Part shown: piece after piece, positions 33,654 to 41,870 of the stretch
Position numbering within the stretch: the first letter of the stretch is position 1
Layout: each line of letters starts with the position of its first letter
IMG/VR virus record: IMGVR_UViG_3300017956_006678
Coordinates: 1 to 64,000 of that record
Origin: a virus
Direction: 5' to 3' (one strand)
Length of the DNA: 64,000 bases
Made by a program: the position numbers and the translations under genes
Notes under the pieces: model-generated
The model's database searches: none
Seen by the model: only the letters and a program-made list of their open reading frames with translations
Told to the model about the DNA's origin: nothing

Positions 33654-34385
33654 ATGTTAATATACAATACACACAACATGACAAAACTAACAAATAATGT
33701 TAATAAAAAAAATATTCTTATTTTAGGATCAGGACCTTCAGCAAGAGAGGTTGATTGGGAAAGTATAGATTTTGATACAGTAATTACAACAAGTTTTTTT
33801 TACTTGAATGAAAAAGTTTTAGAAAAATCAATATGTCACATAAGCTTATCAAAATTAGTAGATCTAGAAAATCCAAAACTTTTAGATTATTTGAGAAAAA
33901 ATAAAAATTGTACTATTTCTTTTGAACCTAAAATAAGTAAACATTTAAAAAATAAAAAAGGTCAAAAAGAAGAAGAAATAATACGATTTGTAAATAGTTC
34001 TCATAAATTTTATACCACAAAAGTTTTTAATAAATTTTATAAAGAATTCTCAGATAGAATATTTTTTTATAGAGCAGAAGGAGGTTTAGAAGGATTGGCA
34101 GGAAGAATATTTTGGCCGACTATTTTAGGTCATCCTAATAAAATATATTTTTGCGGTTTAGATGGTGTTTCAAAAAATACAAATTTAGACCCAAGAAACT
34201 ATTTTCGAAAACACAAGGGAACAACTGACAAACATTACTCATATGAAGAATATAAAAAATCTTTTGAAAATTATGCACAAAGAATGTATAATGCTGCTAA
34301 AGATAAAAAAATTAAAGTAATTAACTTAGGTAAAGGAAAGAATTATAATTTAATGACAAACATTAGTATAATCTATGAGACATAA
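33654..34385 (+). CDS. Putative glycosyltransferase/MptE-like Rossmann protein
   Basis: A 243-residue protein with ILILGSGPSAREVDWESI near residue 20, a nucleotide-binding style motif seen in DUF115/MptE-like proteins and in sialyltransferase-type (GT29/GT42-like) enzymes. PTILGHPNKIYFCGLDG near residue 158 is a second family-like feature. Since NeuB and a CMP-sugar synthetase lie upstream, a sialyltransferase-like role is attractive but unproven. ATG 33654 is used; ATG 33678 is an alternative. Confidence 0.55.
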   Translation: MLIYNTHNMTKLTNNVNKKNILILGSGPSAREVDWESIDFDTVITTSFFYLNEKVLEKSICHISLSKLVDLENPKLLDYLRKNKNCTISFEPKISKHLKNKKGQKEEEIIRFVNSSHKFYTTKVFNKFYKEFSDRIFFYRAEGGLEGLAGRIFWPTILGHPNKIYFCGLDGVSKNTNLDPRNYFRKHKGTTDKHYSYEEYKKSFENYAQRMYNAAKDKKIKVINLGKGKNYNLMTNISIIYET

Positions 34386-34403
34386 GATAGAGGGAGGATA
34401 TTA

Positions 34404-35225
34404 ATGAAAATTAAAAAAATAATTTTAGGAAAAGGTAAAGTATCATCTGTGATTACTGATAAAGAGAGTGTTGTTTTAGATAAAAAACAATGTAATATAT
34501 TAAATATTAATGATTTAAATAACGTCATTAATAAATACAAACCTGAAATAATAATAAACTGTGCTGCAAAAACTAATTTAGAATATTGTCAAGAAAATAA
34601 AATAGATTGCTTTGAAAGTAATACTCGTGGTGTTTTAAATTTAATTGAAATATGCTCTTTAAAAAAAATAAAACTAGTTCATATTAGTAGTGGTTGTTTA
34701 TTTGATGGTAATGAGTTTATCGCAAATGAAAAGACACACGTTTCACCTAAGGTTTGGTATACATGGACAAAAGCATGGGCAGATCAAATAATAGAAAATT
34801 ATGGTTACGAAAATTATCTAATATTGAGACCTAGACAACTCATATCCTGCAAACCACATCCAACAAATATGTTAACAAAGTTTTCTAAAATGAAAAAAAT
34901 ACCTGCAATCAAAGAACCGAATTCAATTACATGTCTAGAAGACTTTAAAGAAATCATTAATCATTTAATAAAAATAGATGCTGTTGGAATTTACAATTGT
35001 GCTAATGAAGGGGTTGTAACGCCTTATGATATTGCAATAGGAGTAAAAGAAAAAATTAATCCATCGCTAGTCGTTGTAAAAGAAACATATGAAAATCTAT
35101 TAAAACAGCTACCTAACAGAAGAGTCAATACAATACTTAGCATTACAAAACTTAAAAATTCTGGGTATACACCTAGATCAGCCAAAGATGCACTTAACTG
35201 GTGTTTAGAAAACTATGGAAAATAA
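34404..35225 (+). CDS. RmlD-like sugar nucleotide reductase (SDR)
   Basis: A 273-residue extended SDR protein. INCAAKTNLEYCQ at about residues 51-63, VHISSGCLFDG near residue 92 and the YTWTK catalytic Tyr/Lys pair near residue 120 all match dTDP-4-dehydrorhamnose reductase-type enzymes. The N-terminal NADPH-binding loop is IILGKGKVSS instead of the usual GxxGxxG, so cofactor binding is altered or weaker. It has its own strong AGGGAGG ribosome site after an 18-base gap, the longest gap in the island. Confidence 0.75.
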   Translation: MKIKKIILGKGKVSSVITDKESVVLDKKQCNILNINDLNNVINKYKPEIIINCAAKTNLEYCQENKIDCFESNTRGVLNLIEICSLKKIKLVHISSGCLFDGNEFIANEKTHVSPKVWYTWTKAWADQIIENYGYENYLILRPRQLISCKPHPTNMLTKFSKMKKIPAIKEPNSITCLEDFKEIINHLIKIDAVGIYNCANEGVVTPYDIAIGVKEKINPSLVVVKETYENLLKQLPNRRVNTILSITKLKNSGYTPRSAKDALNWCLENYGK

Positions 35226-36165
35226 TTGTTATAACATATTACTAACAGGATGTGCAGGCTTTATAGGCAGTCATGCAGCAGAGTGTTTTGTTAAAGATAA
35301 AAGATATTTAGTCGCAGGGGTTGATAAAATGACCTATGCATCGGATCAAAAAAATATTAAAATGCTATCAAATTATGATAATTTTAATTTTTACAAAGGT
35401 GATATATGCGACAAAATGTTAATTGAAAATATTGTAAAAAAATATAATATTAGATGGATAATAAATTTTGCTGCTGAAACACACGTTGATAATTCAATTG
35501 AAGATGCTACTGATTTTTTAAAATCAAACTTTTTAGGTGTACATAATCTTCTTGAAATTTGTAAAAATAAAAAGATAAAACTTTTTCAAATTTCAACAGA
35601 TGAGGTTTATGGAGAAGCTAAAGAATATTCTTACAAAGAAAATAATATGTTAGATCCAAGAAATCCTTATTCAGCTAGCAAAGCAGCTGCAGAACACTTA
35701 ATTAATTCTTATGCAAATACATATCAAGTTGAATATATCATAGCTAGACCGTCTAATAATTACGGCCCTAGGCAACATAAAGAAAAGTTCATACCTAAAA
35801 TACTTATGAATTTAAAGAATCGTAAAAAAGTACCTGTGTATGGATCAGGATTACAAATTAGAGAATGGACATATGTCAAAGATACAGTTAACGCTATAAA
35901 ATTTATATTAGAACATTCTGATTTAAATGAATGTTATAATATTTCATCTAATATTGAAATGAAAAACTTGGAAGTCTTAGATTTAATATGTGAAAAAACA
36001 AATAATGACGCGTCGAAAGTTATTAAATTTGTTAAAGATAGAAAAGGGCATGACAATCGATATTCAATTAATAGCGATAAATTGAATAAGTTAGGTTATA
36101 AAAATTATTTAGACTTTAAGTCAGGTTTAAATAATACAATTAAATATTATTTGGAGAAAAAATGA
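35215..36165 (+). CDS. rmlB: dTDP-glucose 4,6-dehydratase-like SDR
   Basis: A 316-residue extended SDR with all RmlB hallmarks: GCAGFIGSHAAE (residues 11-22), VDKMTYASDQKN, the substrate loop ISTDEVYGE near residue 122, YSASKAA catalytic Tyr/Lys near residue 146, and RPSNNYGPRQH. It converts an NDP-glucose to the 4-keto-6-deoxy sugar. With the RmlD-like protein upstream it can supply a deoxysugar. No RmlA or RmlC was found in the island, so the activated sugar must come from the host or another phage gene. Confidence 0.88.
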   Translation: MENNCYNILLTGCAGFIGSHAAECFVKDKRYLVAGVDKMTYASDQKNIKMLSNYDNFNFYKGDICDKMLIENIVKKYNIRWIINFAAETHVDNSIEDATDFLKSNFLGVHNLLEICKNKKIKLFQISTDEVYGEAKEYSYKENNMLDPRNPYSASKAAAEHLINSYANTYQVEYIIARPSNNYGPRQHKEKFIPKILMNLKNRKKVPVYGSGLQIREWTYVKDTVNAIKFILEHSDLNECYNISSNIEMKNLEVLDLICEKTNNDASKVIKFVKDRKGHDNRYSINSDKLNKLGYKNYLDFKSGLNNTIKYYLEKK

Positions 36166-37004
36166 ATATTGGAATTATAGGGCAAGGATTTGTGGGTTCT
36201 GCAATAAGAGAAGGTTTAAAAAACTTTTATAAAATAAGAACATACGATATCGATTCTTCTAAATGTAATAGCACACATAGAAAAGTTTGCTTAGAATCAG
36301 ATATTATTTTTATGTGTTTGCCTACACCAATGCGTAAAAATGGATCTTGCGATACAAGAATATTAGAATCAGCAATTCAAAAAGTTGACATAACTGTCGA
36401 CCAACGTGATAGCCGACCAATTATAGTTATAAAGTCAACAGTTCCACCAGGTACTACAGAAAGACTAAGTGACATCGTGAACCACTGTGATGTCTGTTTT
36501 AGCCCAGAATTTTTAACAGAAGCAAATTCTTTTGATGACTTTAAAAATCAAAGTAGAATTATTATTGGAGGACCTAGACCTGCAACAGGTAAAGTAAAGC
36601 AAATGTTTAGAAAAGCTTTTCCAACAATACCGATCGTAAAAACAGGTACAAAGACAGCAGAAATGACAAAATACTTCATAAACTGTTTTCTTGCGTCAAA
36701 AGTAACTTTTGCAAATCAAATGTATCAAATTTGTGCGAATAATAATATAGACTACGACAAGGTATGTGAATATGCTTTGTATGATCAAAGAATTGGAAAG
36801 AGTCACTTAGCTGTACCCGGTCCAGATGGAGACTTAGGTTTTGGTGGACATTGTTTCCCTAAAGATCTAGCTGCAATGATTAATTTTGGCGTGAATAATG
36901 AGGGAGACACTGATTTTCTCAAAGCAATTGAAGATTTTAATAATAAATGTAGAAGATTTAAAGACTGGGAGCAAATGAAAGGAAGAGCTGTAAGTGAAGA
37001 TTAG
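36162..37004 (+). CDS. UDP-glucose/GDP-mannose dehydrogenase-like, C-terminally short
   Basis: A 280-residue protein with the NAD-binding IGIIGQGFVGSAIREGL at the N-terminus, FMCLPTPM near residue 50, KSTVPPGTTERL near residue 91, and the catalytic Cys in GFGGHCFPKDL near residue 230. Full-length UDP-glucose dehydrogenases are about 390-440 residues; the C-terminal UDP-binding domain is missing here and a 40-residue unrelated tail is present. It could make a uronic acid if the dimer still binds UDP-sugar, or act on another substrate. It is the last gene of the island. Confidence 0.8.
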   Translation: MNIGIIGQGFVGSAIREGLKNFYKIRTYDIDSSKCNSTHRKVCLESDIIFMCLPTPMRKNGSCDTRILESAIQKVDITVDQRDSRPIIVIKSTVPPGTTERLSDIVNHCDVCFSPEFLTEANSFDDFKNQSRIIIGGPRPATGKVKQMFRKAFPTIPIVKTGTKTAEMTKYFINCFLASKVTFANQMYQICANNNIDYDKVCEYALYDQRIGKSHLAVPGPDGDLGFGGHCFPKDLAAMINFGVNNEGDTDFLKAIEDFNNKCRRFKDWEQMKGRAVSED

Positions 37005-37026
37005 TGTAAATAAATAATAAGCTATG

Positions 37027-37032
37027 TATAAT
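37027..37032 (+). promoter_or_regulatory. Candidate -10 box (TATAAT)
   Basis: TATAAT directly preceded by TG in the 45-base gap between the glycan island and the RecB-like nuclease gene, 18 bases from ATG 37050 with AGGAG in between. No TTGACA-like -35 element is visible at the proper distance. AT-richness makes chance matches common. Confidence 0.28.
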
Positions 37033-37049
37033 CATATTAGGAGATTAAT

Positions 37050-37895
37050 ATGAATGAAAACAATGCCCAATTCCCAACAGGTAAACCACATATTTCATTT
37101 TCAGAAATCAAACAATGGAAAGAATGTGGATATCGTCACAAACTAGTCTATATAGATAAAATTGACACTTTTGAAGATTCACCTTATCTTCATTTTGGAA
37201 CAGCAGTTCACGAAGGATGCGAGAGCTTATTAGAGACAAAGAAAATCGACCGTGATAAAATACTAGGGGTTATGAAAGAAAGTTGGCAGAAAGCTGGATT
37301 TGAGAACCCAGCGTGGTATTCTAAGCAACCTTCTTGGTATAAGCATGAACCTGTTGAAACATGGGAAACTTGGGCTAATAATATGTGGGATGAAGTTATA
37401 ACTTTTCTAGATAAAGAATTGACAGGTTGGGAATGTTTTAAAGCAGAAGAAGAATTGTATGAGCCTATTGAGAATCTTAAAAAACCTTTATCCTTTAAAG
37501 GATTTATTGATGGTGTTCTTAAAGTACCTAAAAAGAGAGGTCAGGGTCATGAATACTGGATTATTGACTGGAAAACAGCAGGTCCAGGTGGTTGGAGAAG
37601 AGATAAAAAACAAGATTTAGGTATGACAGCACAATTAATTCTTTATAAACATTTTTGGGCAAAGAAACACAACATTCCACTTAAAGATGTTAGATGTGCT
37701 TTTATATTATTGAAGCGGGGTGCTAAACAAGGAAAAGTATGTGATATTGTTAAAGTTTCTGTAGGACCTAAAACATATATCAAAGGAATTAAACTTATGA
37801 GAAATATGATAAAGACAGTTAGAAAAGGAATGTTTCTTAAAAATAGAAATAGTTGTAAATTTTGTCCTTATGAAAATACAGAACATTGCACATAA
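37050..37895 (+). CDS. RecB-like PD-(D/E)XK nuclease (Cas4-like)
   Basis: A 281-residue PD-(D/E)XK nuclease. It begins with ISFSEIKQWKECGYRHKL at residues 13-30, typical of RecB/Cas4-type exonucleases, then LHFGTAVHEG, and the catalytic FIDGVL/IIDWKTAG segments at about residues 151 and 174. The C-terminal CKFCPYENTEHC together with C27 could coordinate a 4Fe-4S cluster as in Cas4 and AddB. It likely processes DNA ends during phage recombination or replication, or degrades host DNA. AGGAG precedes ATG 37050. Confidence 0.87.
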   Translation: MNENNAQFPTGKPHISFSEIKQWKECGYRHKLVYIDKIDTFEDSPYLHFGTAVHEGCESLLETKKIDRDKILGVMKESWQKAGFENPAWYSKQPSWYKHEPVETWETWANNMWDEVITFLDKELTGWECFKAEEELYEPIENLKKPLSFKGFIDGVLKVPKKRGQGHEYWIIDWKTAGPGGWRRDKKQDLGMTAQLILYKHFWAKKHNIPLKDVRCAFILLKRGAKQGKVCDIVKVSVGPKTYIKGIKLMRNMIKTVRKGMFLKNRNSCKFCPYENTEHCT

Positions 37896-37950
37896 ATGTT
37901 TACTTTAATGGTCTGTAAGATAAAATTATCTCTAATTAAAGAGGTAATTG

Positions 37951-39204
37951 ATGGAAGAAAATAAAAAATTTAAAGTTGTTATTCTTGCAGATCACGCACT
38001 TTCTACTAGCGGCGTAGGTACTCAAACTAGACATTTGGTTGAAGGCCTTTTGAAAAAAGGTTGTTGGTCGTTTAGACAATTTGGGGCTGCTTTAAAACAT
38101 GCAGACTATAGAACTGTTGTTGTTAATGAAGATTTTGTCATTAAACCTATTGATGGATTTGGTAATCCTGAACTTATAAGAGTTACATTAGCAACTGAAA
38201 AACCTGATCTTATTTTTATTTTTACTGATCCTAGATTTTTTGTGTGGCTATTTGAGATGGAAGATGAAATACATCAGGTTTGTCCGATTGTTTGGTGGCA
38301 TGTTTGGGATAATTATCCGTACCCTAAGTTTAATACGCCTTTTTATGAATCAACAGATCTAATTAATTGTCATTCACATATGACTTACACTATGATTAAA
38401 GATAAGTTCCCAGCTAAAACAAATTTTATACCTCATGCTCTGCCAGAAAATATTTTTCACCCAATTACAAAAAATGAAAAAATTAATTATAAAAATGAAA
38501 TACTAGGAAACGAAAAGGCAGACTATTTCACAACAATTTGGGTAAATAGAAATGCTAAAAGAAAAAGACCTAGTGACGTTTTAGCATCTTGGAAGATGTT
38601 TTTAGAAAAACTTAAAAAAGAAAAAGGACACCAAAAAGCAACCTTAATTATGCACACTGACCCATACGATCAAGAAGGTCCTAATTTAATAGCAGTATCT
38701 GAAAACTTAGGAATACAAGATACAGTTATATTCTCTAGAGAGAGGATAGATTTTGCAAAGATGAATATACTGTACAATATTTCTGATTGCTGCATTAGTA
38801 TGTCCTATGCTGAAGGTTTTGGACTGTCAACTCTAGAATCAATGATGACAGGGACACCTATTATTGCACCAAAAACTGGAGGATTAACTAGACAAGTTGT
38901 TGATCATCGAGATGAAAGTCACAATGGTGTTGCTTTAGATATATCAATGAAAACCCTGGTAGGAAGTCAATCTGTACCTTATATTTATGAAGACTATGCG
39001 TCATGTGAAGATGCATCAGAAGCACTTTATAAAATGTATAGTTTGTCTGCAAAAGAAAAAGAAAAATTATCAGAAAAAGTATTAGAATATGCACACACCC
39101 AATTTGGAATGCAAAATACTATTGATAAGTGGCATGATTCAATGATTGATATAATCAAAAATTGGAAAAACAATTATCAAAGATTAGATGTACAAGAAAT
39201 ATAA
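37951..39204 (+). CDS. GT4 family glycosyltransferase
   Basis: A 417-residue glycosyltransferase. N-terminal TSGVGTQTRHLVEGLLKKG at about residues 23-41 is the GT4 acceptor-domain start, and SMSYAEGFGLSTLESMMTGTPI near residue 288 gives the EGFGLxxxE donor-binding motif. ATG 37951 follows a GAGG ribosome site after a 55-base gap containing the inverted repeat GATAAAATTATC. It pairs with the GT4 gene at 39218. These two lie outside the main island, separated from it by the RecB-like gene, and could act on phage DNA or another target as well as on glycans. Confidence 0.85.
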   Translation: MEENKKFKVVILADHALSTSGVGTQTRHLVEGLLKKGCWSFRQFGAALKHADYRTVVVNEDFVIKPIDGFGNPELIRVTLATEKPDLIFIFTDPRFFVWLFEMEDEIHQVCPIVWWHVWDNYPYPKFNTPFYESTDLINCHSHMTYTMIKDKFPAKTNFIPHALPENIFHPITKNEKINYKNEILGNEKADYFTTIWVNRNAKRKRPSDVLASWKMFLEKLKKEKGHQKATLIMHTDPYDQEGPNLIAVSENLGIQDTVIFSRERIDFAKMNILYNISDCCISMSYAEGFGLSTLESMMTGTPIIAPKTGGLTRQVVDHRDESHNGVALDISMKTLVGSQSVPYIYEDYASCEDASEALYKMYSLSAKEKEKLSEKVLEYAHTQFGMQNTIDKWHDSMIDIIKNWKNNYQRLDVQEI

Positions 39205-39217
39205 TAAGAGGACAATA

Positions 39218-40390
39218 ATGAAAGTTTTACTTAGAGCACCTTTGCTTTCTTTATCAGGTTATGGAATACATTCTAGACAAATATTTGAATGGTTAGAAAC
39301 AATTCCAGGAATAGAATTAACTGTTGAAATATTACAATGGGGAACAACAACTTGGTTAGTTAATGAGTCTACACAAAATGGTTTGATTGGTAGAATTATG
39401 GAAAAATCAAGAGAGTTACAGACACCTTATGATGTTACATTTCAAGTTCAACTTCCTGATGAATGGGATACTAAATTAGGAAAAATCAACATAGGTGTTT
39501 CAGCTTATGTTGAAACAAATAAATGTTCACAAAAATGGTTAGATGCGACAAACAAAATGGATCACATTATAGTGCCTTCTAATTTTACTAAAAATGTTAT
39601 TTTAAAGTCAGGGAATGTAAAGCCTGAAATCTCAGTTGTTCCAGAGTGGTTTAATCAAGAAATAGAAAATAATAAAAAGTCTAAACCTAAGTTACATTTT
39701 AACAAAAAGTTTAATTTCTTAATGATTGGAACAGTTACTTCTAGAAATCCGGATGATGATAGAAAAAATATGCTGTATGGAATTAAATGGTTTTGTGAAA
39801 CATTTAAAGACAATAAAAACGTAGGTCTTATTTTAAAAACATCATTTGGTAAAGGTACAATGATTGATAGACATCTAACACTTAATACTGTTAAGGGTGT
39901 TTTAAAAGAAGTAAGGAAAGGAGATTACCCTAAAGTAACTGTTGTACATGGTAATATGACACAGAAAGAAATTGCTGACTTATATAAACATTCAAGAGTA
40001 AAATGTTTAATATCACCTACAAGAGGTGAAGGATACGGATTACCCCTTGTAGAGGCTGCAGCTTCAGGTTTGCCGGTAATGGCAACCAACTGGTCCGGTC
40101 ATTTAGATTTTTTAGAAGATAAATTTATTAAAATAGACTATGACTTAGTAAACATAAATAAGTCAAGAATTGATAATAGAATATTTGTTGAAGGCACCAA
40201 GTGGGCAATGCCTAATGAATTACAATTTAAAAGAAAACTTAAAGAAGTATACGAAAATATTGAAAAATTCGAAAACAATTCAAAAGTTTTAAAGAAAAAT
40301 GTTTTAAAAAATTTCTCTAAGAAAAGTATTATAAAGATATATGATGAAGTATTTGAGAAAATAAAAATTAAAAATTCAATAGAAGGATAA
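39218..40390 (+). CDS. GT4 family glycosyltransferase
   Basis: A 390-residue glycosyltransferase from ATG 39218 (preceded by AAGAGGAC; the longer frame from 39188 overlaps the previous gene). It has LLSLSGYGIHSRQIFEWL near the N-terminus, FLMIGTVTSRNPDDDRKN near residue 166, and SPTRGEGYGLPLVEAAASGLP near residue 266, the donor-site EGYGLPxxEA motif. It is a retaining GT-B enzyme with unknown substrates, adjacent to and probably cotranscribed with the GT4 gene upstream. Confidence 0.85.
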   Translation: MKVLLRAPLLSLSGYGIHSRQIFEWLETIPGIELTVEILQWGTTTWLVNESTQNGLIGRIMEKSRELQTPYDVTFQVQLPDEWDTKLGKINIGVSAYVETNKCSQKWLDATNKMDHIIVPSNFTKNVILKSGNVKPEISVVPEWFNQEIENNKKSKPKLHFNKKFNFLMIGTVTSRNPDDDRKNMLYGIKWFCETFKDNKNVGLILKTSFGKGTMIDRHLTLNTVKGVLKEVRKGDYPKVTVVHGNMTQKEIADLYKHSRVKCLISPTRGEGYGLPLVEAAASGLPVMATNWSGHLDFLEDKFIKIDYDLVNINKSRIDNRIFVEGTKWAMPNELQFKRKLKEVYENIEKFENNSKVLKKNVLKNFSKKSIIKIYDEVFEKIKIKNSIEG

Positions 40391-40401
40391 TAGGTATTCA
40401 A

Positions 40402-40743
40402 ATGTCTGTAATTACAATTGGAATAATTGTATTTTTATTATTGTTAAGTTGCGTTACAAGTTATTATGCGATTAAGTTTGGTATGATATTACTTAATGTG
40501 CAGGATTCTATTAATGATTCTTTGGATGAATTAGATGAAAGCTATATTAAGATTAAAGAAATTTCAGAAAAGCCAATCTTTTTCGACTCAGTTGAAGTTA
40601 GACAGTGTATCAATGAAATTATTAACGTGAGAAACACTGTTATTAAAATAGCTACTAGATTAACTAATATTGGAACAGTAGGAGTAATTGGTAGTAATAG
40701 CAATCCAGGAGACGCAATTGAAAGGCAAGAAGAAAACAATTAA
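40402..40743 (+). CDS. Single-span membrane protein, unknown function
   Basis: A 113-residue protein with one N-terminal transmembrane segment at about residues 4-24 (ITIGIIVFLLLLSCVTSYYA), followed by a helical soluble region with a possible coiled coil (NVQDSINDSLDELDESYIKIKEI). Proteins with this layout are common in T4-like marine phages next to the gp55 gene; the role is unknown. Its 3' end overlaps the start of the sigma factor gene by 26 bases. Confidence 0.65.
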   Translation: MSVITIGIIVFLLLLSCVTSYYAIKFGMILLNVQDSINDSLDELDESYIKIKEISEKPIFFDSVEVRQCINEIINVRNTVIKIATRLTNIGTVGVIGSNSNPGDAIERQEENN

Positions 40744-41485
40744 TTTAAATAGTACTACAAAAACAACTAAACCTAAGAAAAAGAGAAAATCAAAAAGATT
40801 ATATTTTGGGCCTGAAACTGATCAGGCAATTGTAGATTATCAAAGTACTGATTGCATTGAAGAAAAATCACAATTATATCACGATATTATTCAACCAAGC
40901 TTTTCTAAACTGTCTGAAAATTTAATTTTTATTCATGGATTTGCAAAAAATCATCATAGTTATGAAGCCCTAAAAGGTGATTGTGTTTCATTTTTATTTG
41001 AAACACTTCAAAAATTTGATACATCAAGAGGGTCTAAAGCTTTTAGTTATTTTAACGTCGTAGCTAAAAACTGGTTAATTATTCAAAGTAAAAAGCGTGT
41101 CAAAAATAAAACAAGACACATAAGCATGAGCAACTTTAAAGAATTTAAAACACAAGATAAAGAAATGATTGAAATGCACAATCACGTACCTTCACAAGAT
41201 ATTCGAGTCATCGCAAAAGAAAATTACAAAATATTAGATGAAATATTTGTAAAAATTAAAAGAAAAATTAACAATCCAAATGAAGAAGCATGCATGCATG
41301 CAATTGAGACTTTGTTTAACAGAATAGATGACTTAGATTTTCTTAACAAAAGAGCTATTTTTGTTTACATGAGAGACATATCAGGTTTGACACCTAAACA
41401 GCTTTCTGTTGCAATGTCAAACATTCGAAGACATTATAGAGATATTAAAGGAACTGATGTGGAATATTTTTCTCTCTTTTTTTAG
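40718..41485 (+). CDS. 55: T4 gp55-like late sigma factor
   Basis: A 255-residue protein. The start is most likely TTG 40718, six bases after AGGAG (40707-40711); an earlier TTG at 40688 has no ribosome site. The N-terminus is very basic. The core SENLIFIHGF, followed by CVSFLFETLQKFDTSRGSKAFSYFNVVAKNWLI, corresponds to the sigma region 2-like part of T4 gp55, where a helix ending in FD..KG..AFAYF is typical of the family. gp55 directs RNA polymerase to TATAAATA late promoters. A short spacing and overlap with the preceding gene suggest translational coupling. Assignment is by motif and context. Confidence 0.75.
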   Translation: MKGKKKTINLNSTTKTTKPKKKRKSKRLYFGPETDQAIVDYQSTDCIEEKSQLYHDIIQPSFSKLSENLIFIHGFAKNHHSYEALKGDCVSFLFETLQKFDTSRGSKAFSYFNVVAKNWLIIQSKKRVKNKTRHISMSNFKEFKTQDKEMIEMHNHVPSQDIRVIAKENYKILDEIFVKIKRKINNPNEEACMHAIETLFNRIDDLDFLNKRAIFVYMRDISGLTPKQLSVAMSNIRRHYRDIKGTDVEYFSLFF

Positions 41486-41504
41486 TTAACCTACGGAGAA
41501 TTTT

Positions 41505-41870
41505 ATGACAAAAAATATCGATAGAGAAATGAAAAAAGCAAAGTCTCAAAAAACAAAAATTGAACAATTCAGTGACTTACTTGATAGTTTGACAAATACA
41601 GAAGATAAAAAGAAAATGCTTTGGAAAGAAGCATATGAAAATGCTATCTATGATAGAGAAAACGCTAATATTCTTTTAACAGACTTACTTTTACAAGTTA
41701 AGGGAAGCGTTCCACTTCATACATCGTTAGGGTCAATAATGTCTAAGTATTTAGAAAGAATGTCAAAATCAAATGATCAAATACTTAGACTAGCTGAATT
41801 AATTGCAAAAGAAGAAGAAAAGAACGAAATTTCTGCGGACGACATATTTAATCAAATAACAGGAGATTAA
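41505..41870 (+). CDS. Possible small terminase subunit (gp16-like)
   Basis: A 121-residue, fully helical protein. The segment NANILLTDLLLQVKGSVPLH and the following YLERMSKSNDQILRLAELI resemble the central helices of T4 gp16 (AKIFLETA...H...LM..M..TN..ILKL), which forms the terminase regulatory ring. An acidic C-terminal tail (ISADDIFNQITGD) is also typical of phage small terminases. It follows the gp55-like gene and directly precedes the baseplate hub gene (stop and start adjacent). No large terminase is in the window. The resemblance is weak at the sequence level. Confidence 0.42.
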   Translation: MTKNIDREMKKAKSQKTKIEQFSDLLDSLTNTEDKKKMLWKEAYENAIYDRENANILLTDLLLQVKGSVPLHTSLGSIMSKYLERMSKSNDQILRLAELIAKEEEKNEISADDIFNQITGD

